Of a DNA stretch of 21,447 bases, positions 7,748 to 14,697 are shown piece by piece; position 1 is the stretch's first letter, and every line of letters starts with the position of its first letter. The position numbers were made by a program, and so were the translations under genes. Below the pieces are notes generated by a model. That model did no database searches, had not been told where the DNA came from, and was given only the letters and a program-made list of their open reading frames with translations. Source of the stretch: JBBQDK01 sp038319625 (GTDB lineage: Bacteria; Pseudomonadota; Gammaproteobacteria; JBBQDK01); the NCBI GenBank assembly GCA_038319625.1, contig JBBQDK010000036.1, positions 1 to 21,447 on the forward strand, in the 5' to 3' direction.

Positions 7748-8068
7748 ATGACTATCGAAATACATGGTTCGAACCAGGCCGCGCAGGCACTGACCAGTAG
7801 CGTCACGAGCAACGCCAACGGCAATGCACCGGCGCACAATGAGCCGAACAACGTCGCCACCGATACCGGCAGCGATACCGTCAGTCTGACCGGTACCGCA
7901 CAGCATCTGCGCAATCTTGAACAGGGCCTGGCTTCACAGCCGGTGGTCGACACACAGCGCGTCGCCGCCACCCGTCAGGCCATCGAAGACGGCAACTATC
8001 AGATCGATCCCCATCGCATTGCGAGCAAGATGATCAGTCTGGAACGCGCCCTCGGCGGAGCCCACTAA
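7748..8068 (+). CDS. flgM: Anti-sigma-28 factor FlgM
   Basis: The 106-residue product has the low-complexity, probably unfolded N-terminus and the conserved FlgM C-terminal helices (DTQRVAATRQAIEDGNYQID, then PHRIASKMISLERAL). FlgM holds FliA inactive until the hook is finished and is then exported through it. A GGGAG 8 bases upstream of the ATG supports this start. It is followed by flgN after 3 bases, the usual gammaproteobacterial pairing. The 94-base gap after flgA suggests a promoter of its own. Confidence 0.93.
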   Translation: MTIEIHGSNQAAQALTSSVTSNANGNAPAHNEPNNVATDTGSDTVSLTGTAQHLRNLEQGLASQPVVDTQRVAATRQAIEDGNYQIDPHRIASKMISLERALGGAH

Positions 8069-8071
8069 ACC

Positions 8072-8554
8072 ATGAACCGCCTGGAATACCGCCAGCGACT
8101 CGCCGATCTGTTGCAACAGGAACAGATCGCAACCCGTAGTCTGCTCTCGGAACTGGAGCGGCAACAGCAATGCCTGGCCGGCGCTCAACCGGAACTGATC
8201 GAGGCTGGTGCCCATGCCTCGCAACAACACCTGCAGGCACTCGAAGCACTGGAAAAAAAGCGCCATGCACTGGCGGCACGACTCGGTTACAGCGGCGACA
8301 ACAACGGTATGGAACAGCTGATCCGCTGGTGCGACTACGACAGTACGCTGGCCCAGCTCTGGCGCAAACTGCTGGAAATGGCGCGACGCTGCCGCGACTG
8401 CAACCAGATCAACGGCACAGTGGTGGACATCAACCTGCGTCGGGTACGGCAAGCACTCGGCATTCTGCGCGGCCAGTTCTCGGAAGCCGAACTCTACGGA
8501 CGCTCCGGCCAGACCGCCACCAACACCCTATCGCGCCCGCTCGCCAAGGCCTGA
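8072..8554 (+). CDS. flgN: Flagellar export chaperone FlgN
   Basis: The 160-residue, mainly helical protein ends with the FlgN family signature: MARRCRDCNQINGTVVDIN, then LRRVRQALGILRGQ, then ELYGRSGQTATNT and SRPLAKA. FlgN is the cytosolic chaperone for the hook-filament junction proteins FlgK and FlgL. It begins 3 bases after flgM, so the two are coupled. The stop at 8552-8554 is followed, in the same frame, by a further protein-like stretch (see 8585-8746). Confidence 0.92.
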   Translation: MNRLEYRQRLADLLQQEQIATRSLLSELERQQQCLAGAQPELIEAGAHASQQHLQALEALEKKRHALAARLGYSGDNNGMEQLIRWCDYDSTLAQLWRKLLEMARRCRDCNQINGTVVDINLRRVRQALGILRGQFSEAELYGRSGQTATNTLSRPLAKA

Positions 8555-8560
8555 AACACT

Positions 8561-8588
8561 CCACAGCCTGACAGCGTCAGTGGTGTGG
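8561..8588 (+). terminator. Hairpin just after flgN
   Basis: Within CCACAGCCTGAC and GTCAGTGGTGTGG, the inner CTGAC/GTCAG stem (loop AGC) and the outer CCACA/TGTGG stem fold with a small internal loop, starting 7 bases after the flgN stop. There is no U-run, so intrinsic termination is uncertain; it may only be a 3' stabilising hairpin. Confidence 0.35.
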
Positions 8589-8746
8589 CCGCGGTATTGG
8601 TCTGGTACGACTACGACATCGAAGTCTGTTACAACCGCAAAGACGACCGACACAAAAAATTCCATCTCGACGCGCGCTTCATCAACCTGGACCGCACCCG
8701 CAGACATCCTTGCAGCACCTCGTCGCCGATACGAAACGGGAGTTGA
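8585..8746 (+). pseudogene. Unrecognised short ORF or gene remnant in frame after flgN
   Basis: In the flgN frame, beyond its stop, a GTG at 8585 opens 53 codons ending at TGA 8744. The translation includes VWYDYDIEVCYNRKDDRHKK, then FHLDARFINLDRTRR, which looks protein-like (charged and aromatic, not low complexity). There is no ribosome binding site, and the start lies inside a hairpin. I do not recognise the family. It could be the remains of a gene that followed flgN, a small real gene, or chance. In some relatives a PilZ-domain gene follows flgN, but I see no PilZ motif. Confidence 0.25.
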
Positions 8747-8781
8747 TGCACTGTAAGCCGAAGGCATGAGCAGACAGTAAC

Positions 8782-8899
8782 AGGAAGGTTTGAAAAAAAA
8801 CCCATCAACCGCCAAGTGCGTCAAGATATTTCCTTTTAAATTTCAAAACAGATTTTCTTGGCGTCCTTGGCGGTTCAAGTAATAGATCAGGGTTTCCTT
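8782..8899. repeat. 118-bp palindromic MITE-like repeat, copy 1
   Basis: Arms AACCGCCAAGTGCGTCAAGA (8807-8826) and TCTTGGCGTCCTTGGCGGTT (8856-8875) are inverted repeats with three mismatches. Outside them are imperfect terminal inverted repeats: AGGAAGGTTTGA on the left, and on the right the complement of AAGGAAACCCTGA. The same element occurs inverted at 18128-18261, where each arm has one extra 9-base unit. It sits between the convergent flgN and glycosyltransferase genes and supplies part of the latter's stop codon. Confidence 0.85.
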
Positions 8900-9590
8900 A
8901 TGTGAATAATCCTGACACGTTTGTCATTTTCCTGAGATCGGCCGGCGTATCGACATCACCCAGCGCCGGCAACTCCACGCACTTCAGTTGCATTCGATGC
9001 AAGCGCCGACGTGTCTGCCCCAGCACACGGTTGCTGCCCCACGCCATGCCTTGAAACATGCGCGCCGCCGCGCGACGCACACCGACCAATACATAACCGC
9101 CGTCCAGCGCGGGCACCAACACCACATCGGTCCCGTCGTGCAATGCAGCGAACGCACTCCGTAACACGGCCGGCGTGAAGCCCGGACAATCGCTACCAAT
9201 CAACACCGCAAAACTACTATCGCGCAAGGCATGCGCCAGCGCATGCTGCATGCGTCGGCCGAGATCGCTACCGTGCTGGCGATGCAGCGTGAGCGGGAAA
9301 TCGCGCCGGCACGCGGCGAAGAAGGCATGCGCGCTGTCAGGCGCACACCATAACTGCAAGGGCGCGAGGTGCGCGCGCAAGCCCGTGCTCACTGTCTGCC
9401 GTGTCAGGCGCGCCTGCAGTCGCGCCGCGCCACGCGCGCCGAGTTTACCGGCCAGTCGAGTCTTGCAGCGACCGGGGATCGGCGCCTTGGCGAACACCAG
9501 CAGTCGCGACTGCGGGTATAAATAGCACGCGGCAACAGCCGCAGCGCCGGCTGGCAGCCTTGCCCGCTCGTGCCTGGCGTCACTGCGCAC
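8898..9590 (-). CDS. TIGR04282-family glycosyltransferase-like protein
   Basis: The core begins LLVFAKAPIPGRCKTRL and contains LIGSDCPGF, VLVPALDGGYVLVGV and a terminal GDVDTPADL. These are the nucleotidyltransferase/glycosyltransferase-A features of TIGR04282 (DUF2064-type, named for arsenosugar biosynthesis). I start it at GTG 9590, which overlaps the stop of the upstream partner (TAGTG) and implies coupling. This leaves about 30 extra N-terminal residues, so a later start is possible. The frame stays open to 9731, but that part only overlaps the partner. The stop codon lies at the edge of the palindromic repeat. The true substrate is unknown; no arsenic gene is nearby. Confidence 0.82.
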   Translation of the reverse strand: MRSDARHERARLPAGAAAVAACYLYPQSRLLVFAKAPIPGRCKTRLAGKLGARGAARLQARLTRQTVSTGLRAHLAPLQLWCAPDSAHAFFAACRRDFPLTLHRQHGSDLGRRMQHALAHALRDSSFAVLIGSDCPGFTPAVLRSAFAALHDGTDVVLVPALDGGYVLVGVRRAAARMFQGMAWGSNRVLGQTRRRLHRMQLKCVELPALGDVDTPADLRKMTNVSGLFT

Positions 9591-10267
9591 TAACGGTACC
9601 ACCGCACCAGCCGTGCCGGCGACACGCCCAGTGCGTAAGCCAAACGCAGACTCCACATCAGCAGTATGGTGCGCGTGATGCCACGCCCTTGCCAACGCCG
9701 GCTGGAACTTAGCAATGGCGTATCGAGACACAACGGTGGCCCAAGACGTTTCAGGGCACGACTCATGGCAATATCCTCCATCAACTCGATAGCGGGAAAT
9801 CCGCCCAGCCGCTCGAACACCGAACGCCGCACGAATATGCCCTGATCACCAGTGGCGATAGCTGTCATTCGCGAGCGCAGATTCATGAACCATTCCACAA
9901 CACGTAGCAAGGCCTGGTCGCCCGTGAGTCGCACATCGAAGCGCCCCCAGCTACGCCCGCTAAGCGCCAGACCCGCCAGTATCAGCTCGTCGGCCTGCGG
10001 TGGCGGCAGGCTGTCGGCATGCAGGAACCACAGCACGTCTCCCCGCGCCACACGGGCCCCGGCGTTCATCTGCAGGGCCCGCCCGCACGGCGCCTCCATC
10101 AACTGGTCGACATGAGCTGCCGCCGTTTGCGTCGTCCCGTCTGCACTGCCCCCGTCCACCAGGATCAGTTCGCAACCCGCAGCCCGCAGCGGCTGCAAGG
10201 CCGCCAGCGTGGCGCCGATCACGGCGACCTCGTTGAGCGTGGGAACTATGATAGACAAAGTGGTCAT
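9590..10267 (-). CDS. TIGR04283-family glycosyltransferase (GT2)
   Basis: The 225-residue GT-A enzyme starts MTTLSIIVPTLNE, has the nucleotide-binding D38 in LILVDGGSADGT, and the acidic motif FLHADS near residue 85. It continues through TGDQGIFVRRSVFERLGGFP and the catalytic-region MEDIAMSRALKRLG. These are features of TIGR04283, annotated as an arsenosugar biosynthesis glycosyltransferase. C-terminal hydrophobic residues suggest membrane association. It overlaps the TIGR04282 gene by one base; the two families commonly occur as a pair. The biochemical role is not established by anything in this window. Confidence 0.88.
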   Translation of the reverse strand: MTTLSIIVPTLNEVAVIGATLAALQPLRAAGCELILVDGGSADGTTQTAAAHVDQLMEAPCGRALQMNAGARVARGDVLWFLHADSLPPPQADELILAGLALSGRSWGRFDVRLTGDQALLRVVEWFMNLRSRMTAIATGDQGIFVRRSVFERLGGFPAIELMEDIAMSRALKRLGPPLCLDTPLLSSSRRWQGRGITRTILLMWSLRLAYALGVSPARLVRWYR

Positions 10268-10316
10268 GACGGAGCTCGGTAGTGGCTCGGATAGCTGGCG
10301 GGCCGGGTGACTGCGA

Positions 10317-10325
10317 TGCTAGAAT
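10317..10325 (+). promoter_or_regulatory. Extended -10 promoter for tRNA-Ala
   Basis: TGCTAGAAT forms an extended -10 (TGn followed by TAGAAT, 5 of 6 to consensus), about 41 bases before the tRNA. No good -35 hexamer is visible at the right distance. Confidence 0.4.
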
Positions 10326-10366
10326 ACCGTCCTGCCGAACAGCAGGCCAGATAGCCTGCGGCATAT

Positions 10367-10442
10367 GGGGCGGTAGCTCAGCTGGGAGAGCGCTGCGTTC
10401 GCAATGCAGAGGTCGGGAGTTCGATCCTCCTCCGCTCCACCA
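10367..10442 (+). tRNA. tRNA-Ala (anticodon CGC)
   Basis: The full cloverleaf can be drawn. The acceptor GGGGCGG pairs with CCGCTCC and includes the alanine identity pair G3-U70. The D arm is GCTC/GAGC. The anticodon stem CTGCG/TGCAG encloses loop TTCGCAA (anticodon CGC, reading GCG). The T arm contains TTCGATC, and CCA is encoded at 10440-10442. A U-tract terminator follows at once. Confidence 0.96.
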
Positions 10443-10449
10443 ATAACCC

Positions 10450-10482
10450 CAGAGGCTTACACTAGTAGGCCTTCTGTTTTTT
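10450..10482 (+). terminator. Intrinsic terminator after tRNA-Ala
   Basis: CAGA+GGC (10450-10456) pairs with GCC+TCTG (10469-10476, one bulged T) across a 12-base loop and is followed directly by TTTTTT. It lies 8 bases past the tRNA and is a good match to a factor-independent terminator. Confidence 0.75.
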
Positions 10483-10546
10483 CTGACTACACGCACAAGT
10501 TGCTCCACTTTTGCTCCACTGACATGACAAAGTGTCAGGGAGAATC

Positions 10547-10622
10547 GTGGCTACAATACAACTTCGTGGCAGCATGTGGCACGTACGCATTCGTCGAAAG
10601 AGCTTCAAGACTCAGACGCCTA
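10547..10622 (+). pseudogene. N-terminal stump of a tyrosine-type (phage) integrase
   Basis: A GTG at 10547, preceded by a good ribosome site (CAGGGAG), opens a product that starts VATIQLRGSMWHVRIRRKSF, then KTQTP. This resembles the first strand-rich segment of many phage-type integrases (pattern MATIRKRG..W.V.IRRKGF). About 25 residues remain. Homology stops where the oppositely oriented membrane-protein gene ends (10623), and the frame beyond looks like antisense. The position just after a tRNA 3' end is where such integrases sit. Two TGCTCCAC copies (10501, 10512) precede it and share GCTCCAC with the tRNA end. The call rests on a short match and context. Confidence 0.5.
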
Positions 10623-11201
10623 TCATCTCATTAAAAGCAAGGCGCCAATGGCCCCCAGCACGACTGTCGCCCAGCCTAGGCGATCGATGTAACGGTGCAG
10701 CACCGCCTCCATACGCGCACCGCCCCAGGCCATCAGGCCGGCGACCAGAAAAAAGCGCAGGCCGCGACCGATCAGCGATGCCAGGGCGAACGGCAGCAGC
10801 GCCATCGCGACTACGCCGGCGGCGATGGTGAATACCTTATACGGAATCGGTGAAAAACCGGCGATGAAGATCGTCCAGAATCCCCAGCGACCGAACCAGC
10901 CCACCGCCACTTGGTATGCATCCCAGTAATGGCTGTCATGCAGATAAGGCTCGACGGTATCGAAAGCGAAATAGCCGATGCCGTAGCCGAACATGCCGCC
11001 GAGAACCGAGGCCAGCGTGGTCAGAAATGCGAATCGCCAGGCCCGTGACGGACTGGCCATACACATCGGCGCGAGCATTACATCCGGCGGGATCGGAAAG
11101 AATGACGACTCCGCGAAACTCATCACACCCAGATACAACGGCGCGTTTGGATGTCGCGACCATGCCAATGCACGCCGATAGAGCGGAGAAAAGAGTCGCA
11201 T
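10623..11201 (-). CDS. YqaA/DedA-type (SNARE-associated/VTT domain) membrane protein
   Basis: The 192-residue inner-membrane protein has the YqaA-family start MRLFSPLYRRALAWSRHPNA, followed by the conserved FAESSFFPIPPDVMLAPMCM. Further on are the re-entrant Gly-rich LASVLGGMFGYGIGYFAFD and the FSPIPYKVFTIAAGV motif, then two hydrophobic segments. DedA relatives act in membrane lipid flipping and envelope homeostasis; YqaA-type proteins are uncharacterised. The frame is open upstream to a GTG at 11264, but family members begin near the ATG at 11201. No ribosome site is convincing for either, so the start is uncertain. The last codons lie against the integrase stump. Confidence 0.85.
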   Translation of the reverse strand: MRLFSPLYRRALAWSRHPNAPLYLGVMSFAESSFFPIPPDVMLAPMCMASPSRAWRFAFLTTLASVLGGMFGYGIGYFAFDTVEPYLHDSHYWDAYQVAVGWFGRWGFWTIFIAGFSPIPYKVFTIAAGVVAMALLPFALASLIGRGLRFFLVAGLMAWGGARMEAVLHRYIDRLGWATVVLGAIGALLLMR

Positions 11202-11301
11202 GGCGGTCAGGAAAAAACGGAGCAATACACGTTTGACCGAGAGGCCGGCACCGTCGCAGTACACAGTCGCATCAGCATGACACTTCCCCGATGGCGAATT
11301 T

Positions 11302-12270
11302 TCATGTCCGTGTCTTCCTTTGACGCGTGACGATCAGGCTAACCGCCACCGAGGCCGTGAGAATGATGGCCACCACAGCCAATGAGACCGGCGTTGGCAT
11401 GTGATACCAGGGCGCAATGAGCATCTTCGCGCCGATGAAGGTGAGCACCATGGCCAGGCCATACTTCAACAAATGGAAACGGTCGGCCATATCCGCCAGC
11501 AGGAAATACAGCGCGCGCAGCCCCATGATGGCGAAGATATTCGAGGTGAATACAATAAATGCGTCGGTGGTGATGGCGAAGATGGCCGGGATCGAGTCCA
11601 CGGCGAACACGACATCAGAGGCCTCGACGAGAATCAACACCAGAAACAACGGAGTGAAGTAACGCACGCCATTCTTTTTCACGGTAAATCGTTCGCCGTA
11701 ATGGCCCTGCGCAATGCGCAAGTGCCGGCGCGCGAATACCAGCACCGGATTATTTTCGAGGTCCGGCGCCTTCTCCGCCATGATCAGCATGCGTAGGCCG
11801 GTGAACACCAGGAACGCGCCAAAGATATACAGCACCCAGTGGAATTCGCGCACCACCCAGGCGCCGGCCAGAATCATGATGGCGCGCAGGACGATGGCGC
11901 CAAGCACACCATAAAGCAGCACCCGCCGCTGATACTCGGGCTGCACATGAAAGGCGCTGAAAATCATCAGGAACACGAACACGTTGTCCACTGAAAGCGA
12001 CTTTTCGATGATGTAGCCGGTGAAGAATTCCACGGCCTTCTGATCGGCGATTTCCGTACCGAGCGTGCCGCGCAAATGCCACCACAACAAGGCATTAAAG
12101 AGCAGCGCCAGGGATACCCAGACCAGCGACCAGGTCGCCGCCTCCCTGACATTGACCTTGTGCACTTTTCGTCCGCCAAAGACGAACAGATCCAGCGCGA
12201 GCATGGCCAGAACAAAGGCAATAAAACCGGCCCACAAGGGGCCGGTTGCGTAGTTCTCGATGTTGCTCAC
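11302..12270 (-). CDS. alx: TerC/Alx-family membrane transporter
   Basis: The 322-residue protein has eight to nine hydrophobic segments. It has both TerC signatures: FFTGYIIEKSLSVDNVFVF (residues 82-100) and VLILVEASDVVFAVDSIPAI (about 211-230), whose acidic residues form the metal path. Length and sequence closely follow E. coli Alx, which is linked to manganese export and alkaline pH. The start is GTG at 12270 with GGAA upstream. E. coli alx is controlled by a yybP-ykoY manganese riboswitch; I looked for that core in the 88 bases upstream and did not find it. The gene follows yccA in the same direction. Confidence 0.9.
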   Translation of the reverse strand: MSNIENYATGPLWAGFIAFVLAMLALDLFVFGGRKVHKVNVREAATWSLVWVSLALLFNALLWWHLRGTLGTEIADQKAVEFFTGYIIEKSLSVDNVFVFLMIFSAFHVQPEYQRRVLLYGVLGAIVLRAIMILAGAWVVREFHWVLYIFGAFLVFTGLRMLIMAEKAPDLENNPVLVFARRHLRIAQGHYGERFTVKKNGVRYFTPLFLVLILVEASDVVFAVDSIPAIFAITTDAFIVFTSNIFAIMGLRALYFLLADMADRFHLLKYGLAMVLTFIGAKMLIAPWYHMPTPVSLAVVAIILTASVAVSLIVTRQRKTRT

Positions 12271-12358
12271 AATGTCATTCCAGCGGCGCAGCCGGGATCC
12301 CGGGACTGCCGCACTTTATCCAAGGGACAACGCACTCAGCACTGAACTTGTTGCCGCA

Positions 12359-13042
12359 TCACTCCTCGCTATTCATAAATCCCAACAGTTGCAACAGACT
12401 GGTGAAGAGGTTGAAGATAGAGACGAACAGCGTCACGGTCGCCATCACATAGTTGGTTTCGCCGCCGTTGATGATACTCGAAGTCTGGTACAGGATGAGT
12501 CCTGACATGAGCAAGACGAAGGCGGCAGCGACGGTCAGCGACAGCGCCGGGATCTCGAAGAAGATCGCCGCCAGCCCTGCGAAGAAGGCGAGCACGATAC
12601 CGACCAGCAGAAATCCGCCCATGAAGCTGAAATCCTTGCGAGTGGTCAGTGCATAGCCGGACAGTCCCAGAAATATCACGGCGGTGCCGCCCATGGCCGT
12701 CATGACTGTCTGGCCGCCGTTGGGCAGACCGAGGTAATGACTGACGATCGGGCCGAGTGTGTAACCCATGAAGCCAGTCAAGGCGAACACCGACGCCAAA
12801 CCCCAGACACTGTTCCTCAACTTTGTAGTGAGGAACAACAGACCAAAGTAACCGACCAGCGTCAGCATCAAACCCGGATGCGCCAGTTTCAGCGCGACCG
12901 AGACACCGGCGGTGGCGGCCGCGAACAGCAGAGTCATCGACAGCAGCAGATAGGTATTGCGTATCACCTTGTTGGTGGCGAACACCGACTCGGTGGCGGC
13001 ATGACGGCTGACGCCCGTCGGCAGTGCGTTATATAAACTCAT
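12359..13042 (-). CDS. yccA: YccA-like Bax inhibitor-1 family protein (FtsH modulator)
   Basis: The 227-residue protein has seven hydrophobic segments and aligns by eye with E. coli YccA throughout. Landmarks are NKVIRNTYLLLSMTL near the N-terminus, FALTGFMGYTLGPIVSHYLG, YALTTRKDFSFMGGFLLVGI, and the C-terminal INGGETNYVMATVTLFVSIF. BI-1/YccA proteins are inner-membrane proteins; YccA restrains the FtsH protease during secretion stress. A GGAGT 6 bases before the ATG supports the start. It may be co-transcribed with the downstream alx gene. Confidence 0.92.
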   Translation of the reverse strand: MSLYNALPTGVSRHAATESVFATNKVIRNTYLLLSMTLLFAAATAGVSVALKLAHPGLMLTLVGYFGLLFLTTKLRNSVWGLASVFALTGFMGYTLGPIVSHYLGLPNGGQTVMTAMGGTAVIFLGLSGYALTTRKDFSFMGGFLLVGIVLAFFAGLAAIFFEIPALSLTVAAAFVLLMSGLILYQTSSIINGGETNYVMATVTLFVSIFNLFTSLLQLLGFMNSEE

Positions 13043-13071
13043 GATGGACTCCTAAATTTGATTAGCAGGTT

Positions 13072-13467
13072 TCAACTCTCAGTGACTGCACGCGTGAGGA
13101 CTTCGCTTGCCTCGGTAACTGCGGTATTGCTCGTCGGAGTGCTGCGCGAACTGTCGTGACGGTGTTGGCGCTGCCGCTTCACCTGGCGCGCCAGCGTGCG
13201 GCCGGCGCGCTCGGCGGCCCGATCGATGGCAACATAGAGATCGGACTCGGTATCCTCAATCACCACGTCCGCCGCACCCGGAACGGTAAGTTGTATATGG
13301 CAGCGCTTGTCCTCGCCGCCACGTGGCCCATTCAGATCGGAAAGTCGAACGGAAATCCTGCGTACGTGATAATCAGCCCAGTTAAGCGCGAAGTGCACAC
13401 GCCTTTCGATGTGCTCGCGTAAACCCGCTGTTACAGCAAAGCCTCTGGCCTGGATGATGATCTGCAT
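13072..13467 (-). CDS. HPF/RaiA-family ribosome hibernation factor
   Basis: The 131-residue product starts MQIIIQARGFAVTAGLREHI and has the beta-alpha-beta-beta-beta-alpha pattern of the sigma-54 modulation/HPF family. The conserved DLYVAIDRAAERAGRTLARQ helix is followed by a basic run. This family binds the 30S decoding centre in stationary phase. A longer frame to 13521 exists, but GAGAGGGG 8 bases before the ATG at 13467 and the family N-terminus favour the shorter start. It is longer than HPF (95 aa) owing to a Ser/Thr-rich tail of about 25 residues, and lacks the long C-terminal dimerisation domain. Divergent from nhaR. Confidence 0.85.
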   Translation of the reverse strand: MQIIIQARGFAVTAGLREHIERRVHFALNWADYHVRRISVRLSDLNGPRGGEDKRCHIQLTVPGAADVVIEDTESDLYVAIDRAAERAGRTLARQVKRQRQHRHDSSRSTPTSNTAVTEASEVLTRAVTES

Positions 13468-13577
13468 GGCACGACCCCTCTCAGAATGAAGACACGGCCA
13501 GTCTAGAGAAAGACAATACATCCAACAATTCGTATATACTTTGATAACACATCCGTTTATTCGATGTATTGGAACCC

Positions 13578-14582
13578 GTGGCCACGCTCAACTACAAGCA
13601 TTTGCGTTATTTCTGGGTAGTCGCCAAATCCGGCGCCATCGCCCGTGGCAGCGAACAGTTGAATCTGACGCCGCAGGCCATCAGCGGACAGTTGCGGGAG
13701 TTGGAAGAGTCGCTCGGAGTGAAATTGTTCCGCCGCGTGGGACGCGGCCTGGAAATAACCGACGCCGGCCGACGCATCCTGAGTTACGCGGAGGAGATCT
13801 TCACGCTCGGTGACGAACTGCTGAAAGTCGCGCGCGACCAATCGGCGACCAAGAGCCTGCCGTTCACGGTCGGTATCGCCGACTCGGTGCCGAAATCCGT
13901 CGCCTATCGACTGGTGGAACCCGCCTTGCTGCTGGCGGAACCGATGCGGCTCATCTGTCGCGAGGGCCGCCTGACCGTTCTGCTCGCGGAACTCGCTGTG
14001 CATCACCTCGACATGGTGATCGCGGATCGTCCGATGCCGGCGAATCTGCATGTGCGCGGCTACAGCCATTTGCTTGGCGAGAGCGATCTTACGGTTTACG
14101 CCGCACCGGCATTGGCGCGGACACTCAAAGGCGTGTTCCCCACCATGATCGACGCTGCCCCGCTGCTCCTGCCGGGCGTCGACACCGCGATACGGCCGCG
14201 ACTCGAACAATGGTTGGAGTCGCAGCGCTTGCATCCGCGCATTGTCGGTGAATTCGACGACAGCGCGCTGCTCAATGCCTTCGGCGAGGCCGGGGCCGGC
14301 CTGTTCGTTGCGCCAACGGCAATCGACAGCTACGTTCGCGAGCAATATCGCGTCAGCGCCATCGGCCGCATCAAATCAATCAGCGAACAGATTTATGCCA
14401 TAACCACAGAGCGCCGGCTGACCCACCCCGCCATAGTCGCCATCAGTCAGGTGGCACGCGACGAAGTGTTCGGTAGCATGCCACACAGCCCGCACGCTAC
14501 GGTTCGAGGAATTAATGGCAAGCTACCACGTAGGACATCCACACCACGCGCAAGCACTCCTGCCAGGACGGGAAAGAAATAA
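13578..14582 (+). CDS. nhaR: LysR-family transcriptional activator NhaR
   Basis: The product begins MATLNYKHLRYFWVVAKSGA with a LysR helix-turn-helix (residues about 16-60, LTPQAISGQLRELEESLGVK) and the NhaR-specific effector domain (FTVGIADSVPKSVAYRLVEP, then ICREGRLTVLLAELAVHHLD). NhaR activates nhaA (sodium/proton antiport) in response to sodium. No nhaA is in the window, so the target must be elsewhere. I chose GTG 13578 to match family N-termini; TTG 13569 would add three residues. A -10-like TATACT lies at 13535-13540. The last 30 residues are a basic, Pro/Thr/Ser-rich tail not typical of the family. Confidence 0.9.
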   Translation: MATLNYKHLRYFWVVAKSGAIARGSEQLNLTPQAISGQLRELEESLGVKLFRRVGRGLEITDAGRRILSYAEEIFTLGDELLKVARDQSATKSLPFTVGIADSVPKSVAYRLVEPALLLAEPMRLICREGRLTVLLAELAVHHLDMVIADRPMPANLHVRGYSHLLGESDLTVYAAPALARTLKGVFPTMIDAAPLLLPGVDTAIRPRLEQWLESQRLHPRIVGEFDDSALLNAFGEAGAGLFVAPTAIDSYVREQYRVSAIGRIKSISEQIYAITTERRLTHPAIVAISQVARDEVFGSMPHSPHATVRGINGKLPRRTSTPRASTPARTGKK

Positions 14583-14587
14583 AACTA

Positions 14588-14608
14588 AAGAAGGTCTGAT
14601 TTATTCAC
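14588..14608 (+). repeat. Relic terminus of the palindromic repeat
   Basis: AAGAAGGTCTGATTTATTCA matches the ends of the palindromic element: GAAGGTCTGA equals one terminus, and CTGATTTATT equals the other terminus of the copy at 18128. No arms follow, so it looks like a solo or recombined end just after the nhaR stop. Confidence 0.4.
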
Positions 14609-14624
14609 CGAATCATAATGGAGA

Positions 14625-14660
14625 GTCCGGCTGCGCTCCACTCCACCCATCCTACAATTG
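14625..14660. repeat. Possible dispersed intergenic repeat in the nhaR-hydrolase gap
   Basis: The stretch holding GTCCGGCTGCGCTCCACTCC followed by ACCCATCCTACAATTG resembles a kind of short intergenic repeat common in gammaproteobacteria (GTAGGATGGGTGGAG on the minus strand). It lies between two convergent genes. Only one copy is in the window, so this rests on general resemblance. The rest of 14583-14697 shows nothing else I can support. Confidence 0.35.
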
Positions 14661-14697
14661 AGCTTAACGTACTGACGCCACAGCAACGACTACCCCC

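Noticed and set aside
12271..12358. yybP-ykoY manganese riboswitch upstream of alx
   Set aside because: Expected from E. coli alx, but the conserved core is not present. Only a short CCGGGATCCCGG palindrome is seen, and the gap is short.
13557..14345. 262-codon minus-strand open frame
   Set aside because: It mirrors nhaR, is rich in His/Arg/Gln as expected for antisense of GC-rich DNA, and has no motif.
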